From positions 8,527,001 to 8,591,000 of the forward strand of contig NC_092607.1 in assembly GCF_047663525.1 (NCBI RefSeq): 64,000 nt of DNA, given 5' to 3'. The position numbers and the translations under genes are program-made. The notes below the pieces were generated by a model, which saw only the letters and a list, made by a program, of their open reading frames with translations, had not been told where the DNA came from and did no database searches. The stretch is from Anas platyrhynchos (Eukaryota; Chordata; Aves; Anseriformes; Anatidae). Positions 23,920 through 33,980 of this stretch are shown here, piece by piece; the stretch's first letter is position 1, and each line of letters starts with the position of its first letter.

Positions 23920-24170
23920 TTGCAGAAGTAATGCATTTGTTCCTAATTAGGATAATTGCCCCATCACTTTTCTCTGTGGCATCGGCCAACCTAACTCACA
24001 AACGTCTGAAAACACGAGCTGAAGTATGACCAAATTTAGGAGCTGAGTCGAGTAATATATTGCCTCGGTTTGTCCTAAAACATGAATTGGCTGGGAGTCC
24101 TCCTGCGTATTGCATTTCCAGGGAACATGAGGAACCCATTGTGTAATTAGCAGTAGTATTTTCAACGCGC
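23920..24170. promoter_or_regulatory. AT-rich non-coding island, candidate regulatory element
   Basis: About 250 bp with CTAATTAGGATAATTG (a palindromic homeodomain-type TAATTA core), CAAATTTAG, TAATATATTG and GTGTAATTAGC. High complexity, no coding frame, GC-rich flanks. Regulatory function is inferred only from composition and motif texture. Confidence 0.3.
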
Positions 24171-26519
24171 TGTGGTGTGCAGCCTGCACCGCGCTCTGCC
24201 CTCCCGTCCCGGGCTACTGCACCTCCTGGGACCCTCAGTTCGTGGCTGAGAGCTGCCGGGGGGCTACCAAATGCCTGTGCCGCAGAAGTGCTGAGCACGG
24301 CTGTGGTTAAGCAGGAGGTAAGGGCTCACCTCCTCCTTCCTCCCCACAGGCAGCCAGAGCAGGGATGTGCCTTGCTGTAACGCGCTGGGGGCCAGCAGCA
24401 GAGCTGGGGACAGGACTCTGGAAGGCTCAGAGCAAAGCCCAGGCCATACACCAGTGTGCCCAGCACAGGCAGCTTGCTGGGGGCCTGGCAGAGGTGATGT
24501 CCTGCCTGCAGGCTGCCTGGATCTCTCTTGCTCCTCTTTCCACATCCACCCGGCCCCTCTGACAGAGCTGGATCCTGCACCTTGCACCGGCTGTCCCCAG
24601 CCTGGCCGTGCCTTCGCCTTTGCTTCCCTCTCCTCTCCCCCTCCACCTTCTTTCTCCCCTCCTCTGGGGCTTTGCCCCATGTCGGAGCAGGGAGCGCCCC
24701 TCCACCAAACAGCCTGCTCCTGGCCCTGCACACGGTGCCTTCATCATAGGAAGAAAGGGGGAGGAAAAAAGAAAAAGAAAAAAGAAAATAAAATATTAAA
24801 AAAAAGAGGACTCATTTTCTTTAAAAAATACAAACATGGAAACCTTCCCATTAGTGTGTGAGCTGATGGATTTCCCATCGGCTCCGCGGCCGAGGCAGTC
24901 TGCACACACTGAACAGGGACCCACAGCCTGCCTCGCGCCGTAGCCTTTCTATTTTTTGATGGTAGGGAGGTTCAAGTCGAGACAGAGCAGCCCCCAGGGA
25001 GTTTTTCTCGCTGCAGCTCTGCCTGTTTGAAGATCCCAGCCTGGGAGGTCAGCGGTGTCTGTGCAGGACCTGGGCAGGGAGCTCGGCCCCATCCCCTCCG
25101 CAGGCTGCAAATCTGCCTGAGCCCGGCCGCTCGCACGTCTGTGCTCTTGGGAAAGCACTTAAGCCTCTTGCTTCCAGTCCAAGTGCATCCTGCTTAAATC
25201 TCCCTCCTGGATCTGGGCGCTTAATAAGTCTTAGCATTTTATTAGCAGATGCTAATAGCAGTGGCTCGGAGCCGCGTGCTTTGAATTCAAATCCCCCTCG
25301 GCTCAGCATGCTCCGCTCATCCCCCTGGCCGCGTGGATGCAGACATCTCCTACATCTCCCACATCCCCTACGTGGAGCCCTTCCTGCCCAAGGGGTGAGC
25401 AGCCAGTTCCTGCTAACTGCAGGCTGAATCTCACCAGCACCATTAGCAGGGGCCAGCAGGAGAAAGGGGGCCACCAAACCTGCAGCCCCCAGACCTGCAC
25501 CAAGTAGAAGATGCCGTGTCCAAAAGTGCCTCCAAAAGCCTTCCCTCCCACCTCCGGTGGCCTCTCCAGGGAAGTGGGCCTCTAGCAGGCGAGATGAAGC
25601 AAGGCTGAGCTGGTGGATATTGATGGCAACGTAGGAACTGGGCCAGAAAGTTGCCTCTGGATAGGGAGGAGGAGATGCAGTGGAGAGCAACCAAGCCACA
25701 TCTGGGTTTGAGGGTGAGCCCAACACCTCCGAATGGCTACACAAGGGCTCTGGCTGATCCATTTACACCTGCCATGGATGGAGAGACACAGAAGAGGGTG
25801 GGAAATCACTGCCCTGCCTGCTGGTGTTTTGCAAGCAATCCCTGCAAGAACCTCTTTTGCCTGCAGGATGGGCGCACATCCCACAAAATCCAACCACGTC
25901 CCTTGGACTCGGCCCCTTGGCGTTTTCCAGGCTGTTCCTGCAGGCTCAGTGGGAAGGTGGCACACTCTTTCCTCAGCTCCTCCCATTTTCCCTCTCCACT
26001 TCCAGGTCCAAGGAAACCCCAGACTGGTTCCTTCCCCCTAGCAGCCACGGTGCCCAGGTTTTTCTCACAGCTGAGAGAGCCCCCAGCACGTCCTGGGAAG
26101 GCCAGACGTGGTCAGCTCATCAATTCCTCAGTCCCCAGTTATTGTGGGTCCCCAACCACGTAATTCTCCCCGTCTGTTTGGTGGCGATGTGATGCTTGCA
26201 GGCAGTCCCAGTGAGTCCCATGGCGGTGTTCCCAAGAGTTGCTCCTCACCCCAGCATTGCCCACCTCTTTCTCATGCACTGCTGAACAAGCCGGTGCTCG
26301 GTGACCCTTCTTGCTGACCTCCTCCAAAAACAAAATGCGGGACCCAAGACGGCTGCCAAGGATGGTGAAAGCTGTGCTGGAAAAAAAAAAGGAGAAGGGA
26401 AAGCAACGCTCTGGGAAGGTGCCGCCCCCAGGATGGGGACATCTCGCCCGGCTCGGGGGCTGGCTGCTCCCCCTGCTCCGCAGAGGACCAGGCAGATGCC
26501 TCGAGTCCAAGCAGCACAT
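24171..26519. other. Intergenic, no gene seen
   Basis: Contains a purine/A-rich stretch at about 24750-24815 (GAAAAAAGAAAAAG and TAAAATATTAAAAAAA) and a short AT-rich patch at 25215-25260 with ATTTTATTAGCAGATGCTAAT. No supported coding frame. Confidence 0.5.
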
Positions 26520-26695
26520 CTGGAAGTGGGCTCCATTAAAACAAACCTTATTACATAACAACAGACATCTGGAACCTGTTACCACTACATTTTTAGTAAA
26601 AATAGTTTTTGATATGATCTCTCCGAAGAATGTGGCAGAAGGGCTCGGAGCCAAAGTCCTCCAAGAACGGCTGTAACTGCTTCTCATAAAGCATC
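26520..26695. promoter_or_regulatory. AT-rich non-coding island, candidate regulatory element
   Basis: About 170 bp with CATTAAAACAAACC, TTATTACATAAC, GAACCTGTTACC and TAGTAAAAATAG, between GC-rich flanks. No coding potential or repeat signature. Confidence 0.3.
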
Positions 26696-29399
26696 CCCCT
26701 CTGCCTGCTCGGAGCAGGGCTGTTTCCTCTCCGTGCACACACCGTGCCTCCCCTCTGGCGCTCGGGGGCACCGAGGGGAAGGATTTGGGCTGAAGGCAGG
26801 TGCAGGGCTGGGGGCAAAGCTGTAGGGTTCACCAGTCCCCAAGCTCCGAGGTCTCTGTAGGCTTCGCACAGCCCCTGGGATCAAGAGAATCGAGCAGTGT
26901 GCACCCAAATCTCAGTTAGTCAGGGCAGGAGGCTGTTAGCTCATAGGAGCCTGCCTACGGACCATCTCTGCACGCAGGGAGGAGCCCCCCATGTGCTGGA
27001 TGCTGAGGAGGTGCCAAAGGGCCAGGGCTGGATGAAACTGCAGTGCTATGCCGAGACTTTGGTGCTCCCAGCCTGGAGGAAGATCCGGCTGGAGCATTCG
27101 CCTCCTCTTCCTTCCATAGTTTTTGAGCCATGAGATTTCTTCCTGGCGTTGTGGCTGCAAACCTGGCTCCCCCCGGCTGCCTGCAGGTCCCTCCCCACAG
27201 GGCTGCGGAGGCTTCGCCCCGGCACTAGCAGACCCCGTGCAGCAGCAGCAAGGAGGGATTTGGCCGCCCCGACTCTTTTGCAGGTCAGAATTGGCCCGGC
27301 AGAGGAATGATGGAAACTCCCTTCCTCGCTCTTGATCTATCTGCAAGGTTCTTAAGTGATGGGTGGAGCTGGAGTGGGACAGACCCCGGCCGCAGCCAGG
27401 AGGGCTGGTGTTGAGAAACCCGTACGAGATGGGGGATTTTATTGCTGCCTTGGGATGCCAGCCCCGAGGACCCCATGCCTGCTGCTGCCTCTCAGCACCC
27501 ACAGCCAGCTTCTCTACCAGTGTGGCCACAGCACCCCAGCCAGCATCTGGCCCCAAAAAAAGCTCTCACAGCTTTTTTGGGCAGGGAGGAGGTGGCCACG
27601 CTCCATCCAGCTGCTGTCCGGCTTGGGCTCGCTCCTGGCATGCGGGTCCCTGGAGGGGAGGGCGAGCAGAAGGAGAGCTGGCCCCAGCTCGGGCTGGGCA
27701 CGGGACTGCTGGGGGGATTTTGGCGACTGCCTTGCCACATCCCAGAACAGGGCTGGGGGCCACGCGGCATTAATGCTGTCAGTGCCCTGGAGCGAGGCTG
27801 TACCCATTTCCTTTTGCCCCAGGCTATAAAAGACATGAACTTAAGTCCAGTCTCTCCTTTTTGCTCCAATTTATGCCAACCAGACTGCAGCTTTCCAGAG
27901 GTTATAACCTGGCTGCATCTGGGCAGATTTTCACGTCATCACCAGGACACATACTTGGTGTGAAGCCGTCCCCCCGCCCCAGCAGAAGGTTGCTCGGGGT
28001 CTCTTGCAGAAAATGCTCCTCGTTTTCCTCAGCCTGCTCCTTGCACATGGCAGTGCTCGTCTGGCTGGCGTGCAGCTCACCTAGGAAAGCCCAAGTGGTT
28101 AGTCTGGCAAAGCTGAAAGCAGATGGCAGGAGAGCCCTGTCGCTGGAAGCAGCAGGCTGCTTGCCTTACAGGTGAGGTTACCAGTTCCACCTACACTGAA
28201 AAATGTCTGCAATATGTAAGAATGCTCCTTGCTCTCTGCTTTTCTAACTTTTGCTTGGAGACTCTCTCTCACTGCGCAGCCTCCGGCTGAGATCAAAGCA
28301 GTCCCAACACCCTCCCCATTTCCCATTTGCTCTGGGGTCTCTCCTGTACCCCACAAGCATCCCAAAGGGGCAGCTCCTGACAAGCTGCAGGAAGGGAGAA
28401 GAAGGGCAAGAGAGAGAAATGGTTCCCAAAACCCTGCTCGGGGCTGATGTGAAGCTGGTGCCTGCTCTTGGCTTCACCTTTGCAGCCATCATCTTGGGAG
28501 ATGTTGTCCAGCTGCTTCAAGCCTGGAAAACAAAAGGTCTTTATTTTCCACCTCTCTCTCTTTTTTTTTTTTTTTCTTTTCAATTTACAGATTAAAGGAA
28601 TGGACATTTACGGGAAAGTCCTGCACAAAAGGAGCCGAAATGCAGGCTGCTGGGGAGCAGCACTCATGAACTGAGTGCAGTTCCTGTGCTCATCCTCGCG
28701 TGGTTCCCCTGCATCTGCCGGTGCTGTTTTCTCTCACACCCTTCCTACCCCTCTCTTTGCTTTGGCTCACCCGACATTGCCACTGATTTTCCACCAATTT
28801 TGTCGTACAAAGCCTGTGAACAAACACAGTGGTTTGGAGAAAAAACAGAGGATCAGATTAGCCTCAGCTGGCATTCGCCTTGCTATTTCCCACCCGCCCT
28901 CAGCCTGTGGATGTCATTTTCTTCTCGCTGGAGCAGTGGAGTTGCTGGACCTGGTGCTTTTCCGTGCTCTTGTGCTCTTGCCTGGTGACTGGAAGCCCTG
29001 GAGAGCAGCATTTAGGCCTGGAGCAAGGAAAAGGGAGATGTTTCTGCAAGCACCAGGCTTCCCCTGCCTGCAACATTCACACGAGCAGGGGTGATCCCTC
29101 CTGGGCGCAATACTGCATCCTCTGCCGGGATGCTCGGGCTGTGCTATTTCTCCTGGAGAGCTGCAGGAAGAGATGGGGCCAGGGCTGCCCAACCCACGGA
29201 AGGTGGCCCCAGGAGCCCAGGCACCCCACACGTCTCTGCCAGCCTGGCAGAGCTCGGGGACGTCCCTCGTGTCGCAGCAGCGGGGAGGTGCTGGCAGGAC
29301 GCCGGCTGTGCTCAGACAGGACGTAGCTCCCTGCCCACAGACCCAGCGTCTGGCCTCCGAGTGCTGCAGCACGAGGAATCCAGCTCGTTGAGCAAGAAG
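26696..29399. other. Intergenic, no gene seen
   Basis: GC-rich unique sequence with overlapping featureless frames on both strands. A T-rich run lies at about 28560-28575. Confidence 0.5.
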
Positions 29400-29600
29400 T
29401 TCAAGCTCTGATTTGCAGATATTGTTAGGAACAAAAGCCCAGAGCTCTGCTCATTGTAATCTCTGACATAATCGCTGTCATTGTGTACATTCCCTGCATG
29501 AACGTTTGACACTGGGAAAATACTTGCAGTTCCTGAAGGACTGGCAAAATCGAGCAGGAGTGTTTATTCATGCCAGAACCTAATCCAGAAACTCATTTTT
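29400..29600. promoter_or_regulatory. AT-rich non-coding island, candidate regulatory element
   Basis: About 200 bp including GATATTGTTAGG, CATTGTAATC, TGACATAATCGC, GTCATTGTG and GATAATTTATC. AT-richer than its flanks, with no coding frame or repeat. Confidence 0.25.
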
Positions 29601-30516
29601 CTTTCTCGCTGGATAATTTATCTGGGGAGAACACGGGCTGTGGTGAGCCGGCACCGCCCGCTCCTCGCCAGGCAGCGGGTGGGTAACGGCAACGGGATCC
29701 AACCGAGAACCCCTTGGGGAATTCGTTCCTAATGAGACATGGCCAGCCCCATAGCACCCTCCTGGTCCTGCCCTGCATCTCTCGGCTGATCCCACCACCA
29801 GCAGGGCCACCCAGAAGATGTCCCCGATGTGCCCAGGCTGGAGGTCACGGTGCCGCGGGACACCTGTACCCCCATGGTTTCCAGAAGCGCACTGTGCCTC
29901 CTGTGGCACACCAGCCTGCTCTGCACACCTTTCTGGGACCAAAACCACGGGGTTTGGGCAAACTGTGGCAAGTGTGAGCTGAAAAGTGTACTTCGAGAGC
30001 CCCATTGCAGGCAGGGCAAGGGAACGTCTCTGCATGGAGCATCCTCTTGCATCCTCACCTCCTCTCCTCCCCTGCCGGGCAGGGCAGTGAGTGTCCCCCA
30101 GCCGTGTCCCTCCCGGCACTGCCATCCCCCCGTGCCTGCTCGATGCCTTTGCCTTGCTGCAAAGAAGCACTCAAAGAATGGGAATTAAAAAAAAAAAAAG
30201 TGGGAGCCCCTTCCTCTACCCCTGCACACCTCGCCAGCAGGCAGGGGAGCAGCGATGCCATTGCCAGCCACAAGCCCAGCAGCTGGATCCTCATCCCCTG
30301 TGAGGCTGTCAGGGAGCAAAGCCCCGGCAGCTGCCACGAAGGGAGCAGTGATCAGAAGAGCCCTGCTTGCTTTGGCGCTGCAAAGGGCTGGAAATAATGC
30401 TGTGCTAATTGGAAAGCGGTCCCTGGGTCAAAGTGGCTTTCCCCGAGCCAAGAGGCAGGCTGGGGAGCGTGAAGGAGCCCCAGGATGGTGCGGGGCAAGG
30501 AGGGGATGTGGAACAT
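29601..30516. other. Intergenic, no gene seen
   Basis: GC-rich unique sequence with one 13-A run at about 30187-30199. No supported coding frame. Confidence 0.5.
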
Positions 30517-30619
30517 CTGGATTAAACGTCCAAGATTAGGTCTGGATTAAATGCAGGTGCTGGATTAAACATCCAAGATTAAATCTGGATTAGATGCAGG
30601 CGCTGGATTAAACGGCCAA
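30517..30619 (+). repeat. 43-bp minisatellite, about 2.4 copies
   Basis: CTGGATTAAAC recurs at 30517, 30560 and 30603, exactly 43 bp apart. Each unit holds a second, internal CTGGATTA 28 bp downstream, so the unit itself looks like an older internal duplication. The first two units differ at a handful of positions; the third is cut off after about 17 bp. Confidence 0.9.
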
Positions 30620-31650
30620 GAGTGAGAGGCAGACGAAAGAGTCTGGCATTCAAGGTTTTGTCCAAATTGCTTCAAAGCTCCCCAGCGAAGGGAAGAGCTG
30701 GAGATCCTGGTGCTTCTCCTTGTTTTGCAGTGCAGCCCTCGTGAGAAGAAGGGGCAGTGCTGTGGGGCTCTTGCAGGAGTAACCCCAAACCCCATGGGAC
30801 GGTCCCCGGCCAGGCAGGGAAGCACCCCGAGGGCTGCGGACAGGCAGGGGACGGAGGCACTGAGACTGGGAGCCAGCAGACCCCAGTCCCACCCTCCTGT
30901 GGGTCACCCGTGGACCTCGGGGTGATGGGACCCTCTGAGGTGCCACCTATGGGGCACATAGGGCAGGGTTCACCCAAAGGGTCCTGCCCCTGTTTCATCC
31001 CCATCAGCCCCGGGCAGGTCCGAGGCCACGAGGAGCCCGCAGGGTGTGGAGCAGAGCGCAGGGTTTTCAGGTCCTGGCCCCCGTGAGCCTGCACACCCCC
31101 AGCGAGAGCGGCCCCTCGTCTTCTCCCCCTTCCCCTCCTGCGCCCCCCCGGCTTTGGCACCTTTCCACGCAAGGGAGTTTCCACTGCTCCTCTCAAACCG
31201 CAGCCCGGGAACGTGAAACCTGGGCTCGATGGAGAGAAGGAACCAGATTGTAGGAAACGCAGCACATGGATAAAAGGGGAGGGGAGGGGGGGGGGGGAGA
31301 CGGGGCCGAGAAGCCGGTTTTTATTGCTCCCAGAGTCTCTCGCCGTGGTTAGGAGCGTGCTTCTCATTCCAGCACACAGCAGGGCACCGCGCTGCACGGA
31401 GCAGCCTCTTCCCGACGCCTCGCAGAGGCTTCAGGGGCAGCGCTGGGTTCGGCTGGCGGTGGCAGGGAGCTTGTGTTCAGCTCTGGGGTCTTCCCCCCCA
31501 CCTCCAGCCCTGCTCCTCTTTATTTACTTCCTGGGATATTTCCTAATCCCTCCCTTTTTCCATGGCTGTCACAGCCCCACTTCCATGGCCAAGACACGAC
31601 GGAAAATATGCTTTATTTTTTTCCTGGCAAGTACCTGATTTTTATTAGGG

Positions 31651-31682
<32 letters not shown>

Positions 31683-32279
31683 CGACCAGACGACCATCCC
31701 TCCCTGCCCCCAGAAGCACAGGGAAGGTCCCGGTCCTCCCTGCTCCCTTCCCAGTGCCGTGGTATTGGGGTGCCCAGCGAAGCCCCCTCCCTGCCCCATG
31801 AATCCGGTCCCTGGGGTCCCCAATGCCCCTGGACCTCCGTGTCCATCTGCAGCACCAGCACCCTCCCCTCTGCTTTGCATCCTCTTTTTTTTTTTTTTTT
31901 CTGCTGCCAAATGATTCAATACCCTAATTACAACACTTCAGCAGGCTGTAAAATTAGCAGGCATCCAGCAGTGCTCCGCTCCAGAGGCCAAAGGCAGAGG
32001 GGCCTAATCCTGCCCCTGCTGAGGGGCCCTGCCCCGGCTCACAGGGGATGCTCTGCTCACTGAGGAGGGAAGGGGAAGGGTCTTCGTGCCAAAAAGGCGG
32101 GGGCCAGCACAGACACCCCATGGCCCCACACTCTGCAGGAGCTGGGGTCTGGGGGTCCGTGCAGGATGGGCGCACCGGGGGCTCCCTGTGCCTTCCAAGG
32201 GGCCAAACCAGGTGGCCAAGACCCCCCCGAGTCCCAGCTGAAGGAGGCTGGACCATCCGGGGAGCCAAATTGGAAGAGA
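30620..32279. other. Intergenic, no gene seen
   Basis: GC-rich unique sequence with a G run near 31280-31298, a 30-A run at 31651-31680 and a T run near 31887-31901. No supported coding frame. Confidence 0.5.
31651..31680 (+). repeat. Poly(A) run, 30 A
   Basis: The longest pure A homopolymer in the window. The upstream sequence (TTTTTATTAGGG) shows no recognised retroelement 3' end. Confidence 0.9.
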
Positions 32280-33250
32280 CAAGCTGCGGAAAGAGGTCTT
32301 TGAGGAGCCCGCAGCGGAGCCGGCGCTATCGGATAGCAGTGGGGCGCAGGGGAGGCTGCGGCTCCGGCAGAGGGGCCGGGGAGGGGAGCGCAGCCGCGGG
32401 GCTGAGCCGCAGGATCTGGCCCCAAGGCAAAGAGCTCCGGCTCCATCCCTGCGGGACATCGCACCATGCAGGGCACCAGCAGGTTCAGGAGTGTCCCCGG
32501 GGAGCGAGGGTGCCCTGGGCTGCAGAGCTGCCAGGAGGGGTTGGGGGAATTCTCCCAAAGCCACAAGCTTCAGCTGCGAATTCTGAAGAAAAAATATTCT
32601 TCATGGAAAGCAGCTGGCATTTCTGCTCGTTTAACCCAAAGAGCTCCCACGTGGGGATAGCTGGCATGGCCAACCCCCCCTTCTGAAACAAACATCAGGA
32701 GGAAGGAGATAAAATCAAAATAACAGATTATAAATTTGGGATTTTCCTCTCGTTTTGCCTTTTTTTTTTCCTGCAGGGCAGCGCTGCATTTGCACACCTC
32801 GCACTAGGAAATGCTGGCCTGGGAAAACCTGGGGGCATCTGTGGGCTGAAGCGTAGGCGTGATGGGTGACCCTCGTGCTGGTGCTGGTGCTCGAAGCCGA
32901 GCCGCACATCGGCGGAGGCTGCGCAAAACCCAGGCGCAGGCTGCGTGCACGGACCCTCCCCGCAGCTCCCCTCCTGCCCCCGCCGCCCCGCTGCGAGCCC
33001 CCGGCCTCCAGCACCACCCTGGCTTCTCACAGCCCTCCCTGGCCATGGCAGCGGGGTAGGAAGCGAAAGCTTTACTGTGCTTTTCCACCGCGCACGCAGG
33101 GCCGGGGGCGACGCGGAGCCAACGCGGGGTCTGCGCCAAGCCGGCGCTCGGCAGCCCCGCTGCCGTCCAGCTGAGCTGGGTTGGGGTTTCAGCCACAAGC
33201 CGCACGAGGAGGAAGAAGCAAAAGCAAGGGGCAGCGAGGCCACGACCTGA
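32280..33250. other. CpG-rich patch away from any recognised gene (orphan CpG island candidate)
   Basis: CpG dinucleotides are dense in 32280-32460 and again in 32860-33250; by hand I count roughly 38 CpG in about 400 bp of the second block. An AT-rich gap (about 32570-32780) separates the two. Overlapping open frames exist on both strands but none is recognisable. Such islands often mark promoters of unannotated transcripts or distal regulatory elements. Confidence 0.45.
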
Positions 33251-33750
33251 ATTCAACTCTGGGCAGCGAGCGGGGGGCTCCCCAGCCCTGCATCCCCTCT
33301 GTTCCTGGGCTTCTCCCCCATGGGGTGGCCGCCGCTGGCTGGCAGGGAGGAGGTTGTGCTGGGGGCACTGGGGACCCCCACGTTCGGTGCCTCCCCGGGC
33401 TGATGGCCCAGGAGCTGCTTTCATTTTAAATAAATAGAGAGCCAGGGAGCGGTGGCCCCCTCGGAGGCAGCTCCCTTCCCCGCTCCCACACTGCAGCAAG
33501 CTTTAGATCAATCTCAGCTTGGAATAAAACCTCCTGCAGCTCACGCGGGCTTTTTTCTCCGTTTCCTTTCCCGCCAGGGCTGACAGCATCAGATCCGTAT
33601 CTCCCCAGCAGACCGTCCTGCTCCTCGTCCTGGAGCCTGCCCCAAGCTCCTGGGGAAACCGCACTGGTGCCTTCCCTGCCCCTTCCCTCACCTGGGGCTG
33701 CTGTAGGACGGGAGCAGGAGGAAATACCTGGCATTCCTGCTCCCTTCCCT
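33251..33750. other. Intergenic, no gene seen
   Basis: GC-rich unique sequence with no supported coding frame, leading into the pentanucleotide array. Confidence 0.5.
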
Positions 33751-33980
33751 AGGAAAGGAAAGGAAAGGAAAGGAAAGGAAAGGAAAGGAAAGGAAAGGAA
33801 AGGAAAGGAAAGGAAAGGAAAGGAAAGGAAAGGAAAGGAAAGGAAAGGAAAGGAAAGGAAAGGAAAGGAAAGGAAAGGAAAGGAAAGGAAAGGAAAGGAA
33901 AGGAAAGGAAAGGAAAGGAAAGGAAAGGAAAGGAAAGGAAAGGAAAGGAAAGGAAAGGAAAGGAAAGGAAAGGAAAGGAA
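33751..33980 (+). repeat. (AGGAA)46 perfect pentanucleotide microsatellite
   Basis: 230 bp of exact AGGAA repeats with no interruption, ending in AGGG. The plus strand is pure purine. Open frames predicted through it (Lys/Gly/Glu/Arg repeats on plus, Phe/Leu/Ser/Pro repeats on minus) are products of the repeat, not genes. Arrays this long and pure are usually polymorphic and hard to assemble. Confidence 0.98.

Noticed and set aside
31651..31680. Processed pseudogene tail at the 30-A run
   Set aside because: No coding similarity or target-site duplication is recognisable in the preceding sequence.
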